Notes under the pieces: model-generated
Seen by the model: the letters and a program-made list of their open reading frames with translations, nothing else
Told to the model about the DNA's origin: nothing
Databases searched by the model: none
Shown here: positions 37,434 to 44,068 of the stretch, piece by piece
Layout of the letters: every line of letters begins with the position of its first letter
Numbering within the stretch: position 1 is the first letter of the stretch
Source of the DNA: Leifsonia sp. C5G2
GTDB lineage: Bacteria > Actinomycetota > Actinomycetes > Actinomycetales > Microbacteriaceae
Length of the DNA: 44,068 bases
Assembly (NCBI RefSeq): GCF_013359685.1
Contig: NZ_JABFMV010000020.1
Location: 1-44,068, forward strand
Reading direction: 5' to 3'
Program-made: the position numbers and the translations under genes

Positions 37434-37447
37434 CAATAGTGGTGTTG
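37434..37447. promoter_or_regulatory. Degenerate copy of the AGTACT palindrome
   Basis: CAATAGTGGTGTTG matches the other sites except for the central bases. It overlaps the ribosome-binding site region of the 37424 gene. Confidence 0.35.
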
Positions 37448-37450
37448 GGG

Positions 37451-38068
37451 TTAGTCGGCGGCGAGGTCGTAGCCGCCGAGCGGGGAACGGCCCGGGACGT
37501 GGCGGCGTCCGTGCTCGCCGCGCTCGGTGAGGATCGGCGCGCCGGGCCGCTGCCAAGCGGCCGGATACGTGGCAGCGACCCACGCGGCGACGGCCGCGAT
37601 CCGCTGCTTGTTCTCGAAGCGGGCCAGCTTGCGCGGCAGGATCGGCAGCTCGCGCCAGCCGGGGAGCGCGTGATCGTGCCACGCCTCAACGGCGGCGTTC
37701 TCGTTGTCGGTGATCACGTGCCAGGCGCAGCGGGGGCAGTTCGCCTGATACCGGCCGCCGCCGGGCAGTGGAGCGGCGCTGTGGTCGTGGTCGGCCTCCC
37801 GGCACCAGGCGTCCGCGGTGAACATGTGCAGCTCGTGACCCTCGGTAAGGGTCGGGCCGCCGCCGTAGTGCGCGGAGTGCCACATGTGGCTACGGGGGAT
37901 GCAGCCGAAGTGCCCGTGTTCGGCGCAATAGCGCTCGAACGCGGCGACGAGGGCGGCGGGTTCGTAGTAGTCGGTCGTGTACGTGAGGGGCGCGCCATCC
38001 CAGGGGGTGGCGGCGACCGCCTCGCGCTCGAATTCGGCCAGGTCGAACAGGGTCGGCTCACCGGTCAT
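37451..38068 (-). CDS. DUF6349-like protein
   Basis: 205 residues from ATG at 38068, with GGAGG 9 nt upstream. TLFDLAEFEREAVAATPWDG, CAEHGHFGCIPRSHMWHSAH, HELHMFTADAWCREADHDHS and CPRCAWHVITDNENAAVEAW give many Cys/His pairs. From memory this fits DUF6349, common on actinobacterial plasmids and phages, function unknown; metal binding is likely. Palindrome E (38081-38094) is 12 nt before its ATG. The upstream reading frame runs through the ArdC-like gene and is not coding. Confidence 0.65.
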   Translation of the reverse strand: MTGEPTLFDLAEFEREAVAATPWDGAPLTYTTDYYEPAALVAAFERYCAEHGHFGCIPRSHMWHSAHYGGGPTLTEGHELHMFTADAWCREADHDHSAAPLPGGGRYQANCPRCAWHVITDNENAAVEAWHDHALPGWRELPILPRKLARFENKQRIAAVAAWVAATYPAAWQRPGAPILTERGEHGRRHVPGRSPLGGYDLAAD

Positions 38069-38080
38069 TTCGATTACCTC

Positions 38081-38094
38081 CAACAGTACTATTA
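38081..38094. promoter_or_regulatory. AGTACT palindrome E, upstream of the DUF6349-like gene
   Basis: CAACAGTACTATTA lies 12 nt before the ATG at 38068 and touches the GGAGG ribosome-binding site, so a bound protein could block translation initiation or transcription. Confidence 0.6.
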
Positions 38095-38097
38095 GGG

Positions 38098-38982
38098 TCA
38101 GACGGTGGCGGGCTCGGGTGCGGGCTCGGTGAGCGCGTCCGCGAGGGTGTGGGCGGCTCGAAGCACGTTCGCCGCGGTGGCCTTGATGGTGTCGGCGTCG
38201 CAGTTGCTCCACCCGGCGACGTATCCGACGCTGTAGGCGCTGGTGTCCAGTCCGAGAATGCCGGCGACGACGTAGGCGACGCTCTCGGCCTCGGTTTCCT
38301 TCACGCCGCGGTGCTCGATGTACTCGGCGTGATCTTCCTCCGCGTGCAGGATCGCGTGTGCTGCCTCGTGCAGGGCGGTCTTGGCTGCCTGGGCGGCGGC
38401 GAGGTTCGCGTCGATGACGATGCGTCGGGCCTCGGGGTCGGTGTAGCCGTTGGCGGTTCCCGCGATGGGCTCGCGCTCGACTGTCCAGCCGGTGCCGGTG
38501 AGGTAGTCGGCGGTGGCGGCGAAGATGCCGCGTGCGTCGTCTCCGGTGAGGGGGCGCGCAATGTCGGCGGGGTCGCCAGCTTCTTCGTCGATGAGGTCGG
38601 TCTGTCCCATGTCGAACACGGAGACGGGGAAGAACCGGACGCGGCGCTGTTCTTCTTCCTCGCCGGTTCGCTCGTTCTCGACAGTCTCGCGAATCTCGCG
38701 GCCGCCGAAGATGCGGATGCCGCGCTCGCCCTTGCGCACCTGGCGGTTGAGCTTCTGCCAGGTCCGGTATCCGGCGACGTGGGTCGCCTCGGGACGCTGG
38801 GCGAAGATCAGGAGGAGGTTTCCCAGGCTGTAGCGGTGGAACGACTGGGCGAAGTTGAGGAACCGCGCCCATGCCTCGGACTCGCGCAGCGCCTCGACCT
38901 GTTCCGCGATCGTCGCTTGCAGCTCCTCGGCCTCGGCGCGACGCTCCTCGGGGCTCTTGGTGCTGGTGATCTTGCGGGCCAT
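38098..38982 (-). CDS. ArdC-like antirestriction protein with zinc-metallopeptidase domain
   Basis: 294 residues, ATG at 38982 with GGAGG 7 nt upstream. N-terminal domain (SEAWARFLNFAQSFHRYSLG, then NLLLIFAQRPEATHVAGYRT) is the ArdC ssDNA-binding fold. C-terminal domain has the zinc motif HEAAHA (TALHEAAHAILHA, about 202-214) and a downstream acidic ESVAYVV helix. ArdC proteins protect incoming plasmid single strands against restriction, useful here because the plasmid is conjugative; this plasmid also carries its own restriction pair at 11.2-13.2 kb. Palindrome F lies 20 nt upstream. Confidence 0.85.
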   Translation of the reverse strand: MARKITSTKSPEERRAEAEELQATIAEQVEALRESEAWARFLNFAQSFHRYSLGNLLLIFAQRPEATHVAGYRTWQKLNRQVRKGERGIRIFGGREIRETVENERTGEEEEQRRVRFFPVSVFDMGQTDLIDEEAGDPADIARPLTGDDARGIFAATADYLTGTGWTVEREPIAGTANGYTDPEARRIVIDANLAAAQAAKTALHEAAHAILHAEEDHAEYIEHRGVKETEAESVAYVVAGILGLDTSAYSVGYVAGWSNCDADTIKATAANVLRAAHTLADALTEPAPEPATV

Positions 38983-39002
38983 CTCGCTACCTCCGGTGAC
39001 GG

Positions 39003-39016
39003 TATTAGTACTATTA
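39003..39016. promoter_or_regulatory. AGTACT palindrome F, upstream of the ArdC-like gene
   Basis: TATTAGTACTATTA, 20 nt before the ATG at 38982. Confidence 0.65.
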
Positions 39017-39038
39017 GGGCCACTCAGACCCCCCTCAC

Positions 39039-39236
39039 GTTTTCTTGCCGTGAAGGCACGTAGTGCCATTCAGGGCAGAGGAGGGAGTGCAACCCGGAGG
39101 GCGGTGGGGGAGAGAGTTTTCGGCCGAAATAAGGAGCGCAGCGACGCGGCCGAAAAGTCTCGGAGGAGCCGGCGGCGAAGCCGCTTGCGCGGACGACGAG
39201 GCCCGTAGAATGCCGCAGGCTTCACGGCAAGAAAAC
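39039..39236 (-). ncRNA. Structured element 2, paralogue of element 1
   Basis: 198 nt closed by a perfect 17-bp inverted repeat (39039-39055 with 39220-39236). The internal stems are GGCAC-GTA-GTGCC, TTTTCGGCCG/CGGCCGAAAA and GCGGC-GAA-GCCGC; paired positions differ from element 1 while loops and flanks (CGTAGAATGCCGCAGGCTTC, GAAATAAGG, GAGTGCAACCC) are kept. It lies upstream of the ArdC-like gene on the minus strand, 22 nt from palindrome F. Sense strand not proven. It could also be a small mobile repeat, but the compensatory changes favour RNA. Confidence 0.6.
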
Positions 39237-39305
39237 GAGCGCCGCAGGCGCGAGAAGCAGCCGGCCGCGTGCGGCCGTCCACTGATGTTCTGCTCGACCG
39301 GTCGG

Positions 39306-39605
39306 TTAAGGGCGGCCGGTCGTCACGTACCGCATCACCGAAGCGCGATCGGGGAGTGTCATGCGCTCCCACTTGTCGTGCGCGATGCTGCCAGTGCCAT
39401 TGCGCCAGTGCGGGGTCCGCAGCTCGAACTGTCCGCCGCCGATGGCTTGGATGCTGAAACGCGTCCGGTGGTCGCCTCGGGTCCACTCATCGAAGAAGAA
39501 GTCGGCGTCGGTGTCGCCGTCCTCGATCGCCTTCCTCCGGGATTGCCACCCATTGGCGCGCATAAAGATGTCGAGGATCTCGTCGTACGGTTCCGACTCG
39601 TCCAT
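39306..39605 (-). CDS. Hypothetical protein
   Basis: 99 residues, ATG at 39605. Begins MDESEPYDEILDIFMRANGW and contains GDTDADFFFDEWTRGDHRTR and RFSIQAIGGGQFELRTPHWR. Mixed alpha/beta, no motif recognised, no clear ribosome-binding site (a GATAACCTCG leader). It follows the replication gene by 21 nt on the same strand and may be co-transcribed with it. Confidence 0.55.
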   Translation of the reverse strand: MDESEPYDEILDIFMRANGWQSRRKAIEDGDTDADFFFDEWTRGDHRTRFSIQAIGGGQFELRTPHWRNGTGSIAHDKWERMTLPDRASVMRYVTTGRP

Positions 39606-39626
39606 ATGTCGAGGTTATCCGGGGCG

Positions 39627-41705
39627 TCAGGCCGTTTGGAGGTCGAGCGAGTCGCGCGCGTCGGCGCTGCTAGCGCGGTCGATCGAGTTCCAGGGACGCC
39701 GGGCGACGCCGTTGCGTTCGTGCTCGACCTCGCGTCGAGCTGCGCGCCAGTCGAGGCGGCCGTCAGGCCGGCGCGGATGGGGGCCGTACGCGTGGGTGCC
39801 GTCGTCGGGGTAGAGGGCGAGCTGCCCGCGGCCGGGTCGGCGGTTGGGGCTGGTGCGTCGCGGGGCGCGCATCCATGTCTCCTCGGCTTGCCACCACGCC
39901 CATAGCTCGCGCTCGACCGCGTAGCGGGCGGCGCGCTCCTGCAGTCGACCGTCGACGTCGACCTGAATAGCGGCGGCTCGACGGTAATCCACCGATCGGC
40001 GTCGCCACCCGTCACGGTTGTGCACGAGGACGCCGGCACGGGTGAGCCGGTCGAGGGTCGGGCGCACCTGGTCGACGGTGCATCCAGCGGAGTGGGCGAT
40101 GGCGTCGACAGGCTGAGGCTCACTCGTGGTGCGGGCGTAGATGTTTCCAGCGTGGAAGCCGATGCCCGGTCCCAGCGTGAAGAGGTCGTGTGCGGCATCC
40201 GCGGTTCTCTCCGTAAGGGCAGTGAGGAGGATGAATCGCTCAGCGGACCCTGCCCCTGCGGGGCGCGGGTCCGCTTGTGACCGACTTGTAGATGCAGGGC
40301 TGGGGATAACCGACTGGGGGTCGATGGTCCAGTGCGCGGCGTGGGGGCCATCGGCCGCGCGGGCCTGCTCGATCCATCCATCTGCGGCAAGCCGTAGGAG
40401 GGCCGTTCTGGCCGTCTCCCGGCCGATCCCGGCCAACAGGGCGAGCCGGCGGGTATCGGCCTCCAGAGAGGCGCTGAGGGCTTTCAGGGCGAGCATGCAC
40501 AGGACGTCGAGCACGCGGCGGTCGGCTGGGCCGCCACGGTGGGCCCAGCGGCCGGCGGCCGCATCCGCTCGTGCCTGGATGTGGCGGACGTGGGCGGCGA
40601 TCGCGTCGGCGCGGGCGTCGAAGGTGGGGTCGTCTCCGACCTGGCGGTCGGTGGTGGCGACGAATCGGACGGCTTTGTCCCACTGCCGCCGCAGCACGTG
40701 TGCAGCGCCTCCGCGGCCACGTGGGCGTCGCTGTAGGCGGTCGCGCTCGGTGCGGACGTGCTCTAGGCCGGGGGCTTCGTCGACGAGCGCAGCGACGTCG
40801 GCGTGACGCCACCTGGCGGCCGCGGCGCCGACGAGGATGCGCCAGAGGACAGCGGAGGCGTCGCCGGAGGCGGCGTCCTCGCGAAGTGCAGCGGCGCTGC
40901 CTGCTGTGAGCTCGCGGCGCGGGCCGGGCAGGTAGAGCCGGCCGTGTTCGTCGACGGGGATCGGGCGCTTGGGGTCGATGCGTCCGGCAGGCTCAGCGCC
41001 GTTGCTGAGCTTGGCCAGGGCCTCGACGAGGCCACGCACCTGCGCCGCCGTGGTGGTGGGAGCGGTGAGCGTGCCGAGGTCGCCGCGCAACACCGTCGAG
41101 CGGCCGCCGTGGCGGTGCGGGGCACCTGGTGGCCGCAGGCAGCCGGTCTGTGGGTTGGTCAGGGGAACGATGTCGAGTGTGGGGCACTCGTTCCGCAGGA
41201 AGTGCGCGAGGGTGGCGATCGTGTCGGCGTCGACTCTCTCGGAGAGAGCGGCCCAGACGTGGCGGCCGTGTGAGGGGCCGGACTCGCAGACGACGTGTTG
41301 AATGCCGGCGTCCGTGAGGAGGCCGGCGATCACTTCGGCGTCACGAGCTGCCGCGGCCGCGGCATCCGGCGTCTTGGCGTCCAGGTCGAAGCCGAGGAAG
41401 CGGAAGCGTCCGCTGGCGTCGGCCAGGTACATGGCCCACGGGCGTGCGGGCTCTTTGCCGTCGACGCGGCGGTGGGCCGGGTAGCGGTTCTGAACGTCGC
41501 CGTAGGCGTCTGCCACAGCGACGCGCACGCTCGGGCGGGGGCTAATGGTGCGCGTGAGCAGCCACGACGCGCCCTGAGCGTCGCTGTATGCATAATCCGC
41601 CGACAGCGTTATGATTGCACCAACTTTCAAGTGTTGCAGGTACGACAAGGCCCCGGCCTCGTCAGCCGGATTCTTGGAATGAGCCCGATCTGTTCCCGTC
41701 GCCAA
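39627..41705 (-). CDS. Replication protein, archaeo-eukaryotic primase-like
   Basis: 692 residues if started at TTG 41705; start uncertain because no ribosome-binding site is seen and a GTG around 41500 would remove only a divergent end. The primase core is present: FLGFDLDAK with Asp107 and Asp109, SGPSHGRHVW with the S-x-H signature near 145-149, and TNPQTGCLRPPGAPHRHGGR. C-terminal helical HTH-like regions follow (IGRETARTALLRLAADGWIE and VRPTLDRLTRAGVLVHNR). AEP-type proteins with winged-helix tails initiate replication of actinobacterial plasmids. No other Rep candidate exists in the window. Confidence 0.75.
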   Translation of the reverse strand: MATGTDRAHSKNPADEAGALSYLQHLKVGAIITLSADYAYSDAQGASWLLTRTISPRPSVRVAVADAYGDVQNRYPAHRRVDGKEPARPWAMYLADASGRFRFLGFDLDAKTPDAAAAAARDAEVIAGLLTDAGIQHVVCESGPSHGRHVWAALSERVDADTIATLAHFLRNECPTLDIVPLTNPQTGCLRPPGAPHRHGGRSTVLRGDLGTLTAPTTTAAQVRGLVEALAKLSNGAEPAGRIDPKRPIPVDEHGRLYLPGPRRELTAGSAAALREDAASGDASAVLWRILVGAAAARWRHADVAALVDEAPGLEHVRTERDRLQRRPRGRGGAAHVLRRQWDKAVRFVATTDRQVGDDPTFDARADAIAAHVRHIQARADAAAGRWAHRGGPADRRVLDVLCMLALKALSASLEADTRRLALLAGIGRETARTALLRLAADGWIEQARAADGPHAAHWTIDPQSVIPSPASTSRSQADPRPAGAGSAERFILLTALTERTADAAHDLFTLGPGIGFHAGNIYARTTSEPQPVDAIAHSAGCTVDQVRPTLDRLTRAGVLVHNRDGWRRRSVDYRRAAAIQVDVDGRLQERAARYAVERELWAWWQAEETWMRAPRRTSPNRRPGRGQLALYPDDGTHAYGPHPRRPDGRLDWRAARREVEHERNGVARRPWNSIDRASSADARDSLDLQTA

Positions 41706-41733
41706 ACAGTTCCAGATCAGGCACTTAGCTTCG

Positions 41734-41758
41734 GCCCCCGTCTCGTAGAGGCGGGGGC
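41734..41758. terminator. Hairpin between the RHH gene and the replication gene
   Basis: GCCCCCG (41734-41740) pairs with CGGGGGC (41752-41758), extended by TCT/AGA with a 3-nt loop. It starts 8 nt beyond the stop at 41766 on the minus strand, so it should end or attenuate the long leftward operon before rep. Confidence 0.6.
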
Positions 41759-41765
41759 TCGCTCG

Positions 41766-42029
41766 TTAAGCGGCCGGTATAGGCAGCTCCTCACGCTGGG
41801 GGCGCGGAGACGCGATCGTGGGGAGCGCGCCTTCCGTGTCTTCGATCTGGGTAATGAGCGCCTCCAAGTAGTAGGCGATCGAGACGCCGCTGCGGGCGGC
41901 GGCTTCCTGCACAGCGGCTCGCGCGTGCGGTGCGACGCGGCCCTGCAGGAGCACGGTGGGCGATCCTTCCGCGCGACGCGCGCGTGTCCTGATTGCGCTC
42001 ATGCCGCCAGCCTGGATTAACGTATGCAT
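41766..42029 (-). CDS. Ribbon-helix-helix protein
   Basis: 87 residues from ATG 42029, or 78 from ATG 42002, which seems equally possible. TVLLQGRVAPHARAAVQEAA then ARSGVSIAYYLEALITQIED is a ribbon-helix-helix (CopG/MobC-like) DNA-binding domain; the C-terminal tail is Pro-rich. Placed directly upstream of the replication gene, it may control rep or copy number. It is the last gene of the leftward operon coming from the FHA/MinD genes. Confidence 0.65.
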   Translation of the reverse strand: MHTLIQAGGMSAIRTRARRAEGSPTVLLQGRVAPHARAAVQEAAARSGVSIAYYLEALITQIEDTEGALPTIASPRPQREELPIPAA

Positions 42030-42059
42030 TCTCGGGCGTAGGTGGGCGGCGTGTCGTAA

Positions 42060-42347
42060 TCACCGTTCTACCCTTTCGATCGTGCATACGACGTCGCCCA
42101 TGCGCAGGCTGGTGCCGGGCTCGATCGTGTAGGGCACGCCGGCCTCGAATCGGCGGGGCGGGTCGGTCTGCGTCTCGATGCCGTTGCCGCTGTGGTAGTC
42201 GGTGACGACGATTCGGCCCTCGTCGTCGACGTCGACGAGGGCGTGTGTGCGTGAGAGCATTCGCTCGGGGCTCTCGACCGTGATCGGCTTGCGATCGCCC
42301 ACGGCGACGGGATGGCGGCCGAGCACGACGCTTTCGCTGGTGTCCAC
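42060..42347 (-). CDS. FHA-domain fragment, separated from its N-terminal part by a 35-bp insertion
   Basis: 95 residues if started at GTG 42347. FHA motifs are clear: VVLGRHP (Gly10-Arg11), LSRTHALVDV (32-41, phosphate-contacting SxxH) and SGNGIE (53-58). Its GTG lies inside the 35-bp insert (42345-42379) and has a TAG two codons upstream. Removing exactly those 35 bases joins this frame to the upstream 193-codon frame and gives one continuous FHA protein of about 287 residues. So this is probably the C-terminus of an interrupted gene, perhaps still translated separately. Confidence 0.75.
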   Translation of the reverse strand: MDTSESVVLGRHPVAVGDRKPITVESPERMLSRTHALVDVDDEGRIVVTDYHSGNGIETQTDPPRRFEAGVPYTIEPGTSLRMGDVVCTIERVER

Positions 42348-42958
42348 GGGCTACTCGGTGGCCGAGCGACCCGCGGCCGTGTCGCGGGCGGGGGAGTGGG
42401 CTTGGCCATCACTGTGTGGTCCAGCTCCTCGACGGGGACCATGACGGCGCGCACGACGGGCAGCTCCTCGACGGTGGTCGCGGCGTCGGGTACGACGGCC
42501 TTGACGTCGATCGGGTCGGCTTCGACGCGGTGAGGCTCCGGCGTCTTGCACTGGACGCACACCGCTTCGGTGACCGGTTGGAGTCGCCGGCAGATGCGGC
42601 ATCGTCCTTCGTGGACGGTGAGCCCGTCCGCGGGCGGGATGGTGCCGGAGGCATCGAGGAGCTGCACGATGCCTTCAGGCCGCACGCCGAGCGTCCACGT
42701 CTGGCTGCTGTCCTTGACAGTGAGGCGCACCGGCCGGTGCAGGCGGATGGCGATCGCCACGCATCGGGCGATCATGCCGGTGCGCAGCTCCTCGACGCTC
42801 GCGGCCTCGCAGGGCCGCTCAGTGCCGTTGATCGTGATGCTGCCGATGTAGGTCGGCCGCCCGTCTCCGAGCTGGTCGCTGGCACCGTAGATGCTGGCGA
42901 CGACTTTGGGCCAGTCCGCGACGGCTTCTGATGGGCGGAGGGCCTGTGTGGCGCTCAT
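42068..42958 (-). CDS. N-terminal part of the FHA-type plasmid protein; tail out of frame
   Basis: ATG at 42958 overlaps the MinD-like stop (ATGA). The first about 193 codons look native: PTYIGSITINGTERPCEAAS, MIARCVAIAIRLHRPVRLTV, a zinc-ribbon-like RCRICRRLQPVTEAVCVQCK (about 145-164), then an acidic linker. From about 42380 on, the frame runs through the 35-bp insert and then out of register over the FHA domain (composition becomes Ser/Arg/Pro-rich). The intact form is usual after the MinD-like gene in actinobacterial plasmids. It may act with the MinD-like ATPase in transfer (inference). Confidence 0.7.
   Translation of the reverse strand: MSATQALRPSEAVADWPKVVASIYGASDQLGDGRPTYIGSITINGTERPCEAASVEELRTGMIARCVAIAIRLHRPVRLTVKDSSQTWTLGVRPEGIVQLLDASGTIPPADGLTVHEGRCRICRRLQPVTEAVCVQCKTPEPHRVEADPIDVKAVVPDAATTVEELPVVRAVMVPVEELDHTVMAKPTPPPATRPRVARPPSSPWTPAKASCSAAIPSPWAIASRSRSRAPSECSHAHTPSSTSTTRAESSSPTTTAATASRRRPTRPADSRPACPTRSSPAPACAWATSYARSKG
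42345..42379. repeat. 35-bp insert identical (inverted) to relaxase sequence
   Basis: Exact inverted copy of 15100-15134. It begins at a codon boundary of the upstream frame and ends at a codon boundary of the FHA frame, and 35 nt is not a multiple of three, which explains the split. It carries the dyad CGGG-3-CTCGG-3-CCGAG-3-CCCG. Confidence 0.85.
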
Positions 42959-44068
42959 AGCCCGCGGGCGACGGCGGCCGCGGCCGCCAGCCACTTCCGT
43001 TGCGTGGTGGGTCGGAGAGCGCCGTAGTGCAGCACGCCGTCGACCATTGCCTGGTCGAAGGGGATCGTGACGGCTTCGCGAGTGATTTCGCGGTAGCCGG
43101 CCGCGACGCGCTGCATGTCGGCCGGGGTGGCCTTGGGGTCGGCCTGGGTGACGATCACCACGGCGTTGTCGGCCAGGCTGGCCGATCGCTCGTCGCGATC
43201 GGCCAGCGCTTCCAGGAGAAGCGCGCCGGCCTCGGCGTGGTCGTCTCGGGTGGTGGTGGCCACCACGAGCTGGTCGGCGTGGTCGATCATCCGCCGCCAC
43301 ATCGGATCGGATTCGTCGTTGCCGGAGTCGATGAAGATCAGCCGGTAGTACTTGCTGGCGACGGCATGGATGGCGTCGACGTCCTCGGGCTCGATGCGCT
43401 GCTCCTGGGCGAGCGCCATCGGCTTGGAGCGGAGCACGTCGAAGCGGTCGCGGGTCTGGTGGTGCACGTAGTGGGCCAGGTCCGCGGACTGGGCGCTGGT
43501 GCTCAGGAGTCGATCGACCTGGGGCAACAACTCGAGCAGGGTCGACTCGTGCGGCCCCTGCTCGGTCCGCCAGCCGAGCGTGCCTCGGGTCTGGTTGTTG
43601 TCCCAGGCGAGCACGCCCGCGCCGCCGTAGCGGGCGAACACGCCTGAGAGGAGCACAGTGCTGGGAGTCTTGCCAGCGCCGCCCTTGCCGTTCACGATCG
43701 CGATCGTGCGCGGGCCGGGCCAGTGCTGGGAGACGGCGAGCACGTCGGCGCGCTCTGCGCGCTCCTCCTCGCTGGGGCTCATGCGGATACCGGCCCGCGT
43801 TGCCAGGCCTCGCCACCCGGTGGTGGCCGGCTCCTCGATCTGCTCCCTGACAAGGAACGACTGGCGCATGGCTCGACGTGTCGGAAGATCCGCACCCGGC
43901 GCGGCAGCGGCGCTGGCGGTGGCGGTGACCCATGAGCCCGGACCGGCCGGAGACGACGGCGACGGCTCGGCGGCCTTCGGCTCGGCGGGGGCCGGTTCCG
44001 CGGCCGCGGGCTCGGGGGCCTGCGGCCGCGCTTCGCGACTGTCGTCCTCGGTCACGGTCTGGTCCGCG
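42955..44068 (-). CDS. MinD/ParA-like ATPase, main part (continues at 285-1)
   Basis: The larger part of the 447-residue protein that begins at 285. A Pro/Ala/Glu-rich segment (PEPAAAEPAPAEPKAAEPSP) is followed by a ParA/MinD ATPase domain: deviant Walker A NGKGGAGKTPST, LAWDNNQTRGTL and RLIFIDSGNDESDP as Walker B. MinD-like ATPases of this layout occur in the transfer operons of actinobacterial conjugative plasmids and differ from the partition ParA at 34858-35655. The role may be to place or energise the transfer apparatus. The next gene starts in its stop codon (ATGA). Confidence 0.85.
   Translation of the reverse strand, partial: ADQTVTEDDSREARPQAPEPAAAEPAPAEPKAAEPSPSSPAGPGSWVTATASAAAAPGADLPTRRAMRQSFLVREQIEEPATTGWRGLATRAGIRMSPSEEERAERADVLAVSQHWPGPRTIAIVNGKGGAGKTPSTVLLSGVFARYGGAGVLAWDNNQTRGTLGWRTEQGPHESTLLELLPQVDRLLSTSAQSADLAHYVHHQTRDRFDVLRSKPMALAQEQRIEPEDVDAIHAVASKYYRLIFIDSGNDESDPMWRRMIDHADQLVVATTTRDDHAEAGALLLEALADRDERSASLADNAVVIVTQADPKATPADMQRVAAGYREITREAVTIPFDQAMVDGVLHYGALRPTTQRKWLAAAAAVARGL
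44014..44068. repeat. 55-bp terminal direct repeat, second copy
   Basis: Exact copy of bases 1-55; see the entry at the start of the window. One copy should be removed when the plasmid is circularised. Confidence 0.95.

Noticed and set aside
36923-39236. Structured elements as a MITE-type transposon
   Set aside because: The 17-bp terminal inverted repeats would fit, but base changes on the two sides of internal stems compensate one another, and no target-site duplication was seen.
1-44068. CRISPR arrays, rRNA and tRNA genes, insertion sequences
   Set aside because: No regularly spaced repeats, no tRNA-like cloverleaf and no transposase gene were found; the only recombinase is the small serine type.

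Overview
The window is almost certainly a complete circular plasmid from a high-GC actinobacterium, with gene content typical of Microbacteriaceae-like hosts. The first 55 bases (1-55) are repeated exactly as the last 55 (44014-44068), which is how a circular contig ends when the assembler leaves a k-mer overlap. The circle is therefore 44,013 bp. One gene, a MinD/ParA-like ATPase, crosses the junction. Translationally coupled ATGA/GTGA/TGATG gene junctions, GTG/TTG starts and many start codons 6-7 nt after a TAnnnT -10 box (probable leaderless mRNAs) fit this origin.

Layout: (i) About 0.3-11.2 kb is a conjugation module. A leftward operon (HTH regulator, lipoprotein, M23 cell-wall hydrolase, MinD-like ATPase, FHA-type protein) runs through the junction. 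A rightward operon encodes a DUF6668-like protein, a pilin-sized membrane protein, a membrane-anchored protein, TrbL/VirB6-like, SCO6880-like, VirB4-like and VirD4-like proteins and a DUF4913 protein. (ii) 11.2-13.2 kb is a type II-like restriction-modification pair. (iii) 13.4-17.0 kb is the mobilization module (coiled-coil protein, relaxase, MobC) with an inverted-repeat cluster that is the best oriT candidate. (iv) 17.0-20.0 kb holds a structured leader with a 30-aa gene, an HTH gene, and a tight operon of small antitoxin-like gene, Fic toxin, VbhA-like antitoxin, serine recombinase and a membrane protein. (v) 20.2-30.6 kb is a visibly less GC-rich cargo region: a secreted I36-type protein with a lipoprotein, adaptor and MacB-type exporter, then an unusual RiPP-like cluster (82-aa Cys-rich precursor, ATP-grasp maturase, ClpP/SppA-fold protease, MauE-like and TlpA-like redox proteins). 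The cargo is bracketed by two copies of a rare palindrome. (vi) 30.6-34.4 kb is a non-coding repeat region and small plasmid genes. (vii) 34.4-39.6 kb holds parA/parB-like genes, SSB, ArdC-like antirestriction protein and several small genes, many preceded by the same AGTACT-centred palindrome. Two about 200-nt structured elements with compensatory base changes lie here. (viii) 39.6-42.0 kb is the replication protein (archaeo-eukaryotic primase-like) and a ribbon-helix-helix protein.

The strongest candidates for undescribed biology are the Cys-rich ATP-grasp RiPP cluster with its own thiol-redox pair, the repeated structured RNA-like elements linked to genes ending in a CDSCQ motif, the AGTACT-palindrome regulon around the partition/maintenance genes, and a 35-bp inverted copy of relaxase sequence whose insertion exactly explains the split of an FHA-domain gene.
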